Shown one piece after another: positions 6,948 through 14,225 of a stretch of 38,636 nt of DNA. The position numbers and the translations under genes are program-made. The stretch is from Betaproteobacteria bacterium (GTDB taxonomy: Bacteria > Pseudomonadota > Gammaproteobacteria > Burkholderiales > SG8-39). The notes beneath the pieces were generated by a model. That model had not been told where the DNA came from. It worked only from the letters and a program-made list of their open reading frames with translations, and made no database searches. Location of the stretch: assembly GCA_016234705.1 (NCBI GenBank), contig JACRAS010000115.1:1-38636 (forward strand), in the 5' to 3' direction. The stretch's first letter is position 1. The number at the start of each line of letters is the position of its first letter.

Positions 6948-8102
6948 TCAGCCGCGGCGCGGAAACAGGCCGATGTTCTTGCTGATGATTTTCAGCATGA
7001 TCTCGTCGGCGCCACCGCCGATCGAGCACAGCCGGCCGTCGCGAAAAAAGCGCGATACCGGCGTCTCGTTGACGAAGCCCATGCCGCCATAAAACTGCAG
7101 GCAGCTATCGGCCACCTGGCGCTGCAGCCGGCCCACCTTGAGCTTGGCCATCGACGCAAGCGTGGTCACGTCCTGCCCGTCGACGTACAGCTCGGTCGCG
7201 CGGTAGACCAGCGCACGCAGCGCCTCGACCTCGGTCTGCAGTTCGGCCAGCTTGAAGTGCAGGTACTGGTTGTCCAGCAGCGGCGCGCCGAAGGCCTGAC
7301 GCTGCCCGGTATAGGCGGCGCATTCCCGGATGGTGCGCTCCATCAGCACCAACGAGGCCGCGCCGGCCCACAGGCGCTCCTCCTGGAACTGCTGCATCTG
7401 GTAGTCGAAGCCGCGGCCCTCCTCGCCGATGCGAAAGCGCTGCGGAATGCGCACCTCGTCGAAGTGCAGCGGCGCGGTATCCGAGCTGCGCATGCCCAGC
7501 TTGTCGAGCCGCTTGCCGCGCGTGACGCCGGGCGTGTCCAGCGGCACGCACAACAGCGTCTTGTTGCGGTGCGGCGGCCCGTCGCCCAGGTTGCACAGCA
7601 GGCACGCCCAGTCGGCCTGCGTGGCGTTGGTGATCCACATCTTCGAGCCGTTGATCACGTAGTCGCCACCGGCGTGCCGCGCCCTGGTCTTGATCGCGGC
7701 GACGTCGCTGCCGGCCTGCGGCTCGGACACGCCGATGGCCGCCACCCAGTCGCCGGCGATCGACGGCGCGAGAAACTCGCGCCGCAGTGCGTCCGATCCG
7801 AAGCGCGCCAGCGCCGGTGTCGCCATGTCGGTTTGGCAGCCGATGGCCAGCGGCACGCCCATGCAGTCGGCGTGGCCGAGCGCCTCGGCCATCACCAGCT
7901 CGTAGCTGTAGTCCAGCCCCTGCCCGCCGTATTCGACCGGCTTGTGGATGCCGAGCAGGCCCTGCGCGCCGAGCTTCTTGAACAGCGCGTGCGCGGGGAA
8001 GATGCCCTCGGCCTCCCAGGCGTCGGCGTGCGGATTGATCTCGGCATCGACAAAGCGCAGCACGCTGCGCCGCAGTTGTTCGTGTTCGCTCGTGAACAGC
8101 AT
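6948..8102 (-). CDS. Acyl-CoA dehydrogenase
   Basis: This 384-residue protein has the full acyl-CoA dehydrogenase fold: an N-terminal helical domain, the FAD/substrate signature VSEPQAGSDVA, the middle-domain motif GSKMWITNA, the C-terminal QAFGAPL and the end motif FYGGMGF followed by GGGADEIM. The common C-terminal catalytic position (EGT) is replaced by GGG, so the base is probably elsewhere, as in isovaleryl- and long-chain-type enzymes. Overall style recalls citronellyl-CoA or other branched-chain dehydrogenases. The start at 8102 has no clear ribosome site but lies 19 bases after the mini-ORF stop, so translational coupling is likely. Expected role: alpha,beta-desaturation of an acyl-CoA with transfer to ETF. 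Confidence 0.93.
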   Translation of the reverse strand: MLFTSEHEQLRRSVLRFVDAEINPHADAWEAEGIFPAHALFKKLGAQGLLGIHKPVEYGGQGLDYSYELVMAEALGHADCMGVPLAIGCQTDMATPALARFGSDALRREFLAPSIAGDWVAAIGVSEPQAGSDVAAIKTRARHAGGDYVINGSKMWITNATQADWACLLCNLGDGPPHRNKTLLCVPLDTPGVTRGKRLDKLGMRSSDTAPLHFDEVRIPQRFRIGEEGRGFDYQMQQFQEERLWAGAASLVLMERTIRECAAYTGQRQAFGAPLLDNQYLHFKLAELQTEVEALRALVYRATELYVDGQDVTTLASMAKLKVGRLQRQVADSCLQFYGGMGFVNETPVSRFFRDGRLCSIGGGADEIMLKIISKNIGLFPRRG

Positions 8103-8121
8103 GGCGCCCGGCTGGCCGTCG

Positions 8122-8304
8122 TCAAGCCAGCGACTCGTAGTGGAAATCCGTGATGCGCCCTTCGGGCCGGTCTTTGAAGCGGACCTGCACGCGCTTGAGT
8201 CCTTCCAAGAACGAGCCGGCGACCTTGCCGACCGAATAATTGTAGCGGGCGTGCCATTCGCCGTGGATCACGTGCGTCGGCTCGATTCTGTGTTTGTCGT
8301 TCAT
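8122..8304 (-). CDS. 60-residue protein resembling a DUF35 N-terminus
   Basis: A short frame with an AGGAA ribosome site and clean start and stop fills the gap between racemase and dehydrogenase genes. Its first part (HVIHGEWHARYNYSVGKVAGSFLEGLK) has the look of the N-terminal helix region of DUF35 OB-fold proteins, which typically read GxW, Y-Y-x-G, SRFFEGL. The zinc-ribbon cysteines and OB domain that should follow are absent; the protein ends RITDFHYESLA. DUF35 proteins pair with SCP2-type thiolases or MaoC hydratases in steroid side-chain catabolism, and an SCP2-type thiolase lies at 11236. It may be a true small adaptor or an in-frame remnant. I cannot decide from sequence. Confidence 0.6.
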   Translation of the reverse strand: MNDKHRIEPTHVIHGEWHARYNYSVGKVAGSFLEGLKRVQVRFKDRPEGRITDFHYESLA

Positions 8305-8351
8305 TGGGGTTCCTATCGCGTGTAGTCGTCGCCGAAGGCAGTGCCGCCGGG

Positions 8352-9473
8352 TCAGGCGCGCCTGCCGACGAACCCCCAGCCGTCTTCATCGTTCTCACCG
8401 ATGTACGGCGCCGGTCGGGGCCGAACCGGCGCGGTACGGCTGAAGCGCGGGGCAGGCGAGGGCTGGAGCACGCCATCGCGCTCGAAGAACGTTTCGCGCG
8501 CCGCGTTGTGCGGGTGGCGAGCGGCCGCGTCAAGATCGAGCACGGGGGCAAAGCACACATCGGTACCTTCCATGAGGGCGCACCATTCAGCACTGGGCCG
8601 GGACAGAAAAATCGCCGCCACTTTGCGCTTGAGTTCAGGCCACACGGCCGGATCGCGCTGGCGCTCGAACATCGGGTCGGTGATGCCCAATTTTTCGAGC
8701 AGAAGCGCGTAGAACTGCGGTTCGAGAGAACCGATGGAAATCCATTTGCCGTCGGCGCATTCGTAGGTGTCGTAGAAGTGCGAGCCGCCGTCCACCAGGT
8801 TCGCTTGGCGCCGGTTGTTCCACAGGCCGAGTGACTTGAGGTCACAAACAATGGACGTTAGCAACGCAGCGCCATCCGTGACCGCCGCATCGATCACTTG
8901 GCCTTGGCCCGAGCTGCGTGCCTCAAGCAGTGCGCAGACGATGCCGAACGCCAGCAGCATGCCGCCGCCGCCGAGGTCACCGATCATCGCCGCGGGCGCG
9001 ACCGGGCCGCCCTGTGCGCGCCCGATGGTGTTGAGGGCACCCGACAACGCGATGTAGTTGATGTCGTGCCCCGCCGCCTGCGACAGGGGTCCGCGCTGGC
9101 CCCATCCGGTCATGCGAGCGTAGACGAGGCGCGGGTTGCGCGCGAGAACCACATCGGGGCCGAACCCCAGGCGCTCCATCACGCCAGGGCGAAACGCTTC
9201 GATCAGCGCATCTGCATCCTCGATCAGCGTCATGATCCGTTGCACCTCATCGGGCGACTTCAGGTCCACCGCAAGCGAACGCCGGCCGCGGTGCAGCACG
9301 CTGCGCCGGCCGCTGAACAGGAAACTACCCTGCCCGCGGTCCTTGCCCTTGTCCGCCTTGCGGTCCAGGCGCAGCACGTCCGCTCCCATGTCGGCGAGCA
9401 GCATGGCGCAGAAGGGCCCGGGCCCGATACCGCCGAATTCGATCACCTTGATGCCTTGCAGCGGTCCGCTCAT
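8352..9473 (-). CDS. Alpha-methylacyl-CoA racemase (class III CoA-transferase family)
   Basis: This 373-residue CaiB/BaiF-family protein most resembles alpha-methylacyl-CoA racemase, which interconverts 2R- and 2S-methylacyl-CoA so that stereospecific dehydrogenases can act. Catalytic residues known from the mycobacterial enzyme (His126, Asp156, Glu241) appear here with a constant offset of ten: H136 in GHDINY, D166 in MIGDLGG and E251 in GSLEPQFY. The N-terminal GGIGPGPFCAMLLADMGAD is also typical. ATG 9473 follows GGAAGGA. The need for a racemase implies substrates with a methyl group at C2, such as isoprenoid or sterol side-chain acids. The presence of the racemase residues makes a formyl- or succinyl-CoA transferase less likely. 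Confidence 0.9.
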   Translation of the reverse strand: MSGPLQGIKVIEFGGIGPGPFCAMLLADMGADVLRLDRKADKGKDRGQGSFLFSGRRSVLHRGRRSLAVDLKSPDEVQRIMTLIEDADALIEAFRPGVMERLGFGPDVVLARNPRLVYARMTGWGQRGPLSQAAGHDINYIALSGALNTIGRAQGGPVAPAAMIGDLGGGGMLLAFGIVCALLEARSSGQGQVIDAAVTDGAALLTSIVCDLKSLGLWNNRRQANLVDGGSHFYDTYECADGKWISIGSLEPQFYALLLEKLGITDPMFERQRDPAVWPELKRKVAAIFLSRPSAEWCALMEGTDVCFAPVLDLDAAARHPHNAARETFFERDGVLQPSPAPRFSRTAPVRPRPAPYIGENDEDGWGFVGRRA

Positions 9474-9492
9474 GAATCGTTCCTTCCGTTGG

Positions 9493-9561
9493 TCAAGGCG
9501 ATCCAGCGTGGTTCAGGCCGCGGCGGTGCTGTTCGAGCCGGATCGTCGGGGTCGATTCCAT
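9493..9561 (-). CDS. Possible 22-residue peptide with strong ribosome site
   Basis: In the 135-base gap between racemase and dehydrogenase an ATG at 9561 follows AAGGAGACGCAC, one of the better ribosome sites of the operon, and encodes MESTPTIRLEQHRRGLNHAG plus two residues before TGA at 9493. No family is recognisable. It may be a leader peptide, the start of a deleted gene, or chance. Confidence 0.3.
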   Translation of the reverse strand: MESTPTIRLEQHRRGLNHAGSP

Positions 9562-9608
9562 GTGCGTCTCCTTCGCAGTCTCGTGCGGCCGCGGTCCGGC
9601 CGTCGTGT

Positions 9609-10793
9609 TCAACCGCGCAGCAATTCCTCGGCAATGATCATCTTGCGCACCTCCGACGTGCCGGCGCCGATCTCGAGGATCTTGATGCAGCGGAACAGCC
9701 GGTTGATCTCCGATTCCCAGATGTAGCCGCTGCCGCCGTGGATCTGCACCGCCTCGTTGAGCACGCGGTTGCACACCTCGCCGGCGTAGAGGATCGACGC
9801 AGCGGTGAGCTTGTGTGCCTCGCCGCGGCCGCCGCCCCCGATTTCGAGTTCGTTGACCTCGGCCAGCGTGCGCCAGACGAAGGTCTTCATCGCCTCGATC
9901 TCGGTGTACATGTCGGCCAGTTTGGCCTGCACCATCTGGAAGCTGCCGATCGGCTTGCCGAACTGCACGCGGGTCTTGGCGTAGTCGATCGACAATTCGA
10001 GCGCGCGTTCGCAGATGCCCACGCACAACTCGGCGGCCACGGCACGTTCGAGATCGAGCCCGCTCATGACGATCTTGACGCCTTCGTTTTCCTCGCCCAC
10101 CAGGTTGGCCGCCGGCACGCGGCAATCGTCGAACACCAGTTCGCCGGTCTGGCTGCCGCGAAAACCCATTTTCGTCAGCTTCTGGGCGACGCGGAAGCCC
10201 GGGAATTCGCGCTCGATGATGAAGGCCGAAATGCCCTTGGGTCCGCGTTCGGACGCGGTCTTGGCATAGACCAGCAGCACGTCGGCCACCGGGCCGTTGG
10301 TGATGTAGATCTTGGTGCCGTTGAGCACGTAGTAGTCGCCGTCACGACGGGCCGTGGTGCGCATGCTGCCCAGGGCGTCCGAGCCGGCGCCGGGTTCGGT
10401 GAGGCCGAGCGCGCCGATCTTGCTGCCGTCGCACAACCCCGGCAGGTACTTGCGCCGCTGCGTCTCGCCGGCGTTGCGGTAGATGTTGTTGACGCACAGG
10501 TTGTCATGCGCAACCCAGGACAGCGCGATGGCGGGATTCCAGCGCGCGAAGGCCTGGCAGATCAGCCCCGAGGTGAACAGGTCCATGCCCGCGCCGCCGT
10601 ACTCGGGCGACACCGTCGCACCCATGAATCCGGCCGCCCCGATTTTCGCGAACACCTCGGGCGGCCACCATTCCTCGTCGTCCATGCGGCGCGACAGTGC
10701 CGGGAATTCCTTGCGTGCGAACTTGTCCGCCGCGTCGAGGACGGCGCGGTCGTCGTTGCTCAGTCCGAAAGATTGGGCGCGATTGGAAGACAT
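9609..10793 (-). CDS. Acyl-CoA dehydrogenase, isovaleryl-CoA dehydrogenase-like
   Basis: This 394-residue enzyme leads the region B operon. It has LTEPGAGSDALGSM, the middle-domain motif LNGTKIYITNGP, FGKPIGSFQMVQ, and the end motif IHGGSGYIWESEINRLFR followed by EIGAGTSEVRKMIIAEELL. This C-terminus (EIGAGTSE without the Glu of the medium-chain type) is characteristic of isovaleryl-CoA dehydrogenase relatives, which handle branched substrates. The start at 10793 has a CCGGAG site; an upstream in-frame ATG at 10898 falls in the -35 region of the promoter and adds residues with no ACAD likeness, so it is rejected. Expected product is a 2-enoyl-CoA, with electrons going to ETF. The exact chain is unknown. 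Confidence 0.93.
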   Translation of the reverse strand: MSSNRAQSFGLSNDDRAVLDAADKFARKEFPALSRRMDDEEWWPPEVFAKIGAAGFMGATVSPEYGGAGMDLFTSGLICQAFARWNPAIALSWVAHDNLCVNNIYRNAGETQRRKYLPGLCDGSKIGALGLTEPGAGSDALGSMRTTARRDGDYYVLNGTKIYITNGPVADVLLVYAKTASERGPKGISAFIIEREFPGFRVAQKLTKMGFRGSQTGELVFDDCRVPAANLVGEENEGVKIVMSGLDLERAVAAELCVGICERALELSIDYAKTRVQFGKPIGSFQMVQAKLADMYTEIEAMKTFVWRTLAEVNELEIGGGGRGEAHKLTAASILYAGEVCNRVLNEAVQIHGGSGYIWESEINRLFRCIKILEIGAGTSEVRKMIIAEELLRG

Positions 10794-10869
10794 CGACGGG
10801 GACTCCGGAGAGGGTCGGATCGTCGGGCGTTGGTGCAGTTCACGGTACAAGCCCGACGCGAAACGGAAA

Positions 10870-10898
10870 AGTGTAGATTCGGCTTGCCAGACTGTCAA
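10870..10898 (-). promoter_or_regulatory. Predicted sigma-70 promoter of the region B operon
   Basis: On the minus strand a perfect TTGACA (10893-10898) and TACACT (10870-10875) are separated by 17 bases. The start point would be near 10863, giving a leader of about 70 bases to ATG 10793. Confidence 0.7.
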
Positions 10899-10901
10899 GC
10901 G

Positions 10902-10940
10902 TTAGATAGACTTCTTAGATAGACTTCTTAGATAGACTTC
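10902..10940. repeat. Three perfect 13-bp tandem repeats upstream of the -35 box
   Basis: TTAGATAGACTTC is repeated three times without change (10902-10914, 10915-10927, 10928-10940). The array ends four bases from the -35 hexamer of the region B promoter, covering about -39 to -77. That is where a class I/II activator or an A+T-rich upstream element would act. Slippage duplication without function is also possible. Confidence 0.9.
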
Positions 10941-10992
10941 GTCGCAGCCAAGTTTTTTTGCCTGGCCCGTGGCAGGAGGCAACACAAATGGG

Positions 10993-11124
10993 TGTCGACG
11001 CGGGAGCGTTCTCGTTGACAAGGTTCCCAAGGAAGTTCGGTTGGTCGAGGCCGCCGCGTTCCCGCGAAGCTGCAGCGGCAAGATCCAGCGCCACGAGATC
11101 GAGCGCCTATGGGCGGCCTCGTGA
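10993..11124 (+). pseudogene. Fossil C-terminus of an acyl-CoA ligase
   Basis: The plus strand reads VDKVPKEVRLVEAAAFPRSC, then SGKIQRHEIERLWAAS and TGA at 11122-11124, a clear match to the last 35 residues of AMP-binding ligases, including the catalytic lysine region (SGKIQ). The intact ligase at 28636 ends in nearly the same words (KLPKEIRFVNAADFPRSS, TGKIQRHE). Upstream of about 10993 the likeness stops and the tandem repeats begin, with no start codon or N-terminal domain. Only the tail of the gene survives. The serine before Gly-Lys and the HE following it are kept, so decay is mostly by deletion. It precedes the thiolase operon and may once have been its first gene. Confidence 0.85.
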
Positions 11125-11170
11125 CCGCGGCGGTCCGGCGCGACCGCATCGGCGCATGGGCCCACGTCGG

Positions 11171-11192
11171 GTCACGCCGCCTGCGGCGCGAC
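11171..11192 (+). other. Imperfect hairpin upstream of the thiolase gene
   Basis: GTCACGCCGC and GCGGCGCGAC flank a CT loop, giving a ten-pair stem with one mismatch. No T-tract follows, so it is not a clear terminator. It sits in the 111 bases between the ligase fossil and the thiolase start, where I see no obvious promoter. Confidence 0.45.
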
Positions 11193-11199
11193 CATTCAC

Positions 11200-11217
11200 A
11201 AGCGTCAGTCGACGCTT
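11200..11217. promoter_or_regulatory. Perfect inverted repeat six bases before the thiolase ribosome site
   Basis: AAGCGTC-AGTC-GACGCTT is a perfect 7-bp stem with a 4-base loop, ending six bases before the AAGGAG site (11224-11229) of the gene starting at 11236. It could be an operator or an mRNA stem that modulates initiation or stability. Confidence 0.55.
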
Positions 11218-11235
11218 CAACTTAAGGAGTTAATT

Positions 11236-12426
11236 ATGAGTCGCAAACTCAAAGTCATCGTCGCCGGCGTCGGCATGGTCCCGTTCACCAAGCCGGGCGC
11301 CAGTGAGCCGTATCACGTGATGGGAGAGAAGGCCGCGCGTCAGGCCCTGGACGACGCGCATGTCGAGTACCCGATGATCGAGCAAGCCTACGCCGGCTAC
11401 GTGTATGGCGATTCCACCTGCGGCCAGCGGGCGCTGTACCCGGTGGGCATGAGCGGCATACCGATCATCAACGTGAACAACAACTGCTCCACCGGTTCGA
11501 CCGCGCTGTTTCTCGCGCGCCAGGCGGTCGAAAGCGGTGCGGTGGATTGCGTTCTGGCCCTGGGATTCGAACAGATGGCGGCGGGCGCCGTCAAGGCCCA
11601 GTTCGAGGATCGCCCATCGCCGTTCGGGGAATTCGACCGGGCCACCGACGAGATCGTCGGCCACCCCGAAATTCCGCTGACCATCCGCTACTTCGGTGGC
11701 GCCGGCAAGGCGCACATGGAAAAGTACGGCACGCGCCTGGACACCTTCGCGCGCATTCGCGCCAAGGCGAGCCGCCATGCAACCAACAACCCGCTGGCGC
11801 TGTTCCGCAAGGAAGTCAGCGTCGATGACGTGATGAACTCCCCCGTCCTCTGGCCCGACGTGATGACACGTTTGATGGCTTGCCCGCCGACCTGTGGCGC
11901 CGCCGCCGCGGTGATCTGCTCCGAGGCCTTCGCCAACAAGCGCGGGCTCGACACCCGCGTCTGGATCCGGGCCCAGGCGATGGCGACCGATTCCCCCAGC
12001 ACCTTCGCGTCGCACGACATGATGCGCGTGGTCGGCTACGATATGGCGCGCGATGCGGCGAAAAATGTTTACCAGCAAGCCGGCATCGGTCCGGATGAGG
12101 TGAACGTGGTCGAGCTGCACGACTGCTTCGCACAAAACGAACTGCTGACCTACGAGGCGCTGGGTCTGTGTCCGGAGGGCGGCGCGGAGAAGTTCGTGCT
12201 GGACGGCGACAACACCTACGGTGGCAAGGTCGTGACCAATCCGTCGGGCGGCCTGTTGTCGAAGGGGCATCCGCTGGGCGCCACCGGCCTCGCGCAGTGT
12301 TATGAGCTGACCCATCAATTGCGGGGCACGGCCGAACGGCGCCAGGTGGCGGGCGCGCGCCTGGCCCTGCAGCACAACCTCGGGCTGGGCGGCGCTTGCG
12401 TCGTCACGCTCTACCAGGCCGGGTGA
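11236..12426 (+). CDS. SCP2-type thiolase / lipid-transfer protein
   Basis: This 396-residue protein is a thiolase-superfamily member of the SCP-x/Ltp branch. The nucleophile is Cys84 in NNNCSTGSTAL, the partner histidine is H295 in VELHDCFAQNE, and the C-terminal GHPLGATG (H345) completes the oxyanion/base set. Thiolases of this branch cleave 3-ketoacyl-CoA in branched or sterol side-chain oxidation; some act as aldolases when partnered with a DUF35 protein. Here the usual catalytic residues are present, favouring true thiolysis. An AAGGAG site with ideal spacing fixes ATG 11236. It leads a tight plus-strand operon of hydratases, SDR and dehydrogenases, so it probably performs the last step of that beta-oxidation turn. 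Confidence 0.92.
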   Translation: MSRKLKVIVAGVGMVPFTKPGASEPYHVMGEKAARQALDDAHVEYPMIEQAYAGYVYGDSTCGQRALYPVGMSGIPIINVNNNCSTGSTALFLARQAVESGAVDCVLALGFEQMAAGAVKAQFEDRPSPFGEFDRATDEIVGHPEIPLTIRYFGGAGKAHMEKYGTRLDTFARIRAKASRHATNNPLALFRKEVSVDDVMNSPVLWPDVMTRLMACPPTCGAAAAVICSEAFANKRGLDTRVWIRAQAMATDSPSTFASHDMMRVVGYDMARDAAKNVYQQAGIGPDEVNVVELHDCFAQNELLTYEALGLCPEGGAEKFVLDGDNTYGGKVVTNPSGGLLSKGHPLGATGLAQCYELTHQLRGTAERRQVAGARLALQHNLGLGGACVVTLYQAG

Positions 12427-12458
12427 GCACGGGCGCAAAAAACAGGGGGTTGAATACC

Positions 12459-12902
12459 ATGATCGACAAGAAACACGTCGGCTACGCACCGCCGCCCACG
12501 GTGTGGGAGGTGGAGAAGGGGCGCATTCGCTTCTTCGCCGAGGTGGTCGGTGAGACCAACCCGATCCACCTCGACGAGGCCGCCGCCAAGGCCGCCGGCT
12601 ACCGCAACGTCGTGGCGCCGCCGACTTTCATCTTTGGCGCCGAGAGCGATTCGGGAATTCGGATGAAGTTGCTCGATATGCTCGAAATCGACCTCGGCAA
12701 GGTGTTGCACGGGGAACAGCGCTTCGACTACCACGCCCCGGTGTGCGCCGGCGACACGCTGCGCTTCGACACCAGGGTCGCCGACATCTACGACAAAAAA
12801 GGCGGGGCACTCGAATTCGTCGTCAACGACACCAAGGCGACCAATCAGCTCGGCGAACATGTCGCCGACCTGCATTCGGTGATCGTCGTGCGTCATGCTT
12901 GA
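12459..12902 (+). CDS. MaoC-like (R)-enoyl-CoA hydratase, N-terminal-type subunit
   Basis: This 147-residue hotdog protein carries ETNPIHLDE near residue 30, a version of the hydratase signature, and VLHGEQRFDYHAPVCAGD in the second half. The type corresponds to the N-terminal domain of two-domain MaoC hydratases. The next gene supplies the other half, 17 bases on, so the two probably form a heterodimer like the split hydratases of actinobacterial side-chain oxidation. ATG 12459 follows an AGGGGG run; an upstream in-frame ATG overlaps the thiolase gene and is rejected. Expected reaction: hydration of the 2-enoyl-CoA made by the operon's dehydrogenase. Confidence 0.85.
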   Translation: MIDKKHVGYAPPPTVWEVEKGRIRFFAEVVGETNPIHLDEAAAKAAGYRNVVAPPTFIFGAESDSGIRMKLLDMLEIDLGKVLHGEQRFDYHAPVCAGDTLRFDTRVADIYDKKGGALEFVVNDTKATNQLGEHVADLHSVIVVRHA

Positions 12903-12919
12903 ATCGAAGGGGCGCAGAC

Positions 12920-13339
12920 TTGAGCAAAATCACGTTTGACAGCGTGAAGGTGGGCGACGAAATTCCGGCGCTCGAACTGCCGCCGATCAGCCGCACCACG
13001 CTGGCCTTGTTCGCCGGCGCCTCAGGCGACCACAATCCAATCCACATCGACCTCGATTTCGCCCGCGGCGCGGGCATGAAGGATGTGTTCGCTCAGGGCA
13101 TGCTGTCGATGGCCTATCTGTCGCGCGTGCTCACGCGATGGGTGCCGCAGCGCCAGTTGCTGAGCTACGGCGTGCGCTTCGCCGCGATTACGCAGTTGGG
13201 AGATCGCATCCGCTGCAGCGGCAAGGTGGTCGAGAAAATCGATCGCGCCGGGCGGCGATGCGTGCGCATCGAAGTCAGGGCCGTGAAAGCCGGCGGCGAG
13301 GTCACGCTCACCGGCGAAGCGCTGGTCGCGCTGCCCTGA
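12920..13339 (+). CDS. MaoC-like (R)-enoyl-CoA hydratase, C-terminal-type subunit
   Basis: This 139-residue hotdog protein has the canonical hydratase-2 motif ASGDHNPIHID near residues 37-47, with the Asp and His expected to activate water. The start is a TTG at 12920 after a GAAGGGG site; the only longer in-frame choice lies inside the previous gene and in the wrong register for its family. Together with the preceding gene it should make an enoyl-CoA hydratase heterodimer. The stop is 40 bases before the SDR gene, whose product would oxidise the resulting 3-hydroxyacyl-CoA. Paralogue of the motif-less hotdog protein at 2818, but clearly the catalytic type. Confidence 0.87.
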   Translation: MSKITFDSVKVGDEIPALELPPISRTTLALFAGASGDHNPIHIDLDFARGAGMKDVFAQGMLSMAYLSRVLTRWVPQRQLLSYGVRFAAITQLGDRIRCSGKVVEKIDRAGRRCVRIEVRAVKAGGEVTLTGEALVALP

Positions 13340-13379
13340 TGTTTCATTCAACCTCGATGAATCGAATAGGAGTCTCTCC

Positions 13380-14207
13380 ATGAGCAAACTCAAGGGCAAG
13401 GCCGCCATCGTCTCGGGATCCGGGCGCGGCATCGGCCGCTCGATCGCGCTGAAGCTGGCCAGCGAAGGCGCTAGGGTCGTGGTCAACGACCTCGACGCCG
13501 CGCCGGCCGAGCAGACGGTGGCCGAGATCAACAAGGCCGGTGGCAGGGCGGTCGCCTGCGTGGGCAGCGTCACCGCCGACGGCTTCGCCGAGCGCTTCGT
13601 CAAAACCGCGATCGACAGCTTCGGCGGCCTGGACATCATCATCAACAACGCCGGCTACACCTGGGACAACGTGGTCCAGAAGATGACCGACGAACAATGG
13701 AACGCGATCATCGACGTGCACCTGAGCGCGCCGTTCAAGATCCTGCGCGCCGCGGCGGAGTTCATCCGTGCGGCCTCGAAGAAGGAAGCCGAGGCGGGGC
13801 AGGAGGTATTCCGCAAGGTGGTCAACATCTCGTCGATCGCCGGCTTGGGGGGCAACGCCGGCCAGGCCAACTACTCGGCGGCCAAGGCCGGCATCATCGG
13901 CCTGACGCTCGCGCTGGCCAAGGAATGGGGGCGCTACAAGGTCAACGTCAATTGCATCGCGTTCGGCATGATCAAGACCCGGTTGACCGAGGCGTCGGCA
14001 GGCGGCGATGCGTCGATCGACATCGAGGGCCGCAAGATCAAGGTCGGCGTCAATCCCGAGTTGCTGAAGATGATGGAGCGCAGCATCCCGCTGGGCCGCT
14101 GCGGCACGCCCGACGAAGCGGCCGGCTCGGTGTATCTGCTGTGCACGCCGGAGTCCAACTACATCAGCGGTCAGACGTTGGTATGCGGCGGCGGCATCAT
14201 GATCTGA
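13380..14207 (+). CDS. SDR-family 3-hydroxyacyl-CoA dehydrogenase (FabG-like)
   Basis: This 275-residue classical SDR has the nucleotide motif GSGRGIG at residues 13-19, an acidic Asp37 after beta-2 that suggests NAD, NNAG at 89-92, Ser151/152, and the catalytic Tyr165-x-x-x-Lys169 (YSAAK). A C-terminal segment before the final CGGG is longer than in FabG (near residues 205-225). Its place between hydratases and dehydrogenase subunits indicates 3-hydroxyacyl-CoA oxidation, feeding the SCP2-type thiolase. AtuB/AtuG of the acyclic-terpene cluster are also SDRs, so a terpene alcohol or hydroxyacyl role is a fair alternative. The ATG at 13380 follows an AGGAG site. Confidence 0.9.
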   Translation: MSKLKGKAAIVSGSGRGIGRSIALKLASEGARVVVNDLDAAPAEQTVAEINKAGGRAVACVGSVTADGFAERFVKTAIDSFGGLDIIINNAGYTWDNVVQKMTDEQWNAIIDVHLSAPFKILRAAAEFIRAASKKEAEAGQEVFRKVVNISSIAGLGGNAGQANYSAAKAGIIGLTLALAKEWGRYKVNVNCIAFGMIKTRLTEASAGGDASIDIEGRKIKVGVNPELLKMMERSIPLGRCGTPDEAAGSVYLLCTPESNYISGQTLVCGGGIMI

Positions 14208-14225
14208 AGCGCAAGCAAGCCCACG

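Noticed and set aside
5907..8153. Plus-strand open frame of 748 codons
   Set aside because: It is antisense to the NMO-family and ACAD genes, is rich in Ala/Arg/His with no family motif, and is the usual consequence of GC-rich third positions.
8898..10922. Plus-strand open frame of 674 codons
   Set aside because: Antisense to the racemase and the isovaleryl-type ACAD, and it crosses their promoter; no recognisable protein features.
10902..10940. Tandem array as a CRISPR or replication iteron set
   Set aside because: Units are 13 bp with no spacers, and there are no cas, rep or par genes; its place beside a -35 box fits a promoter element better.
10902..11165. Minus-strand 87-codon frame running through the tandem repeats
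   Set aside because: It overlaps the ligase fossil on the other strand, reads through the repeat array and has no ribosome site.
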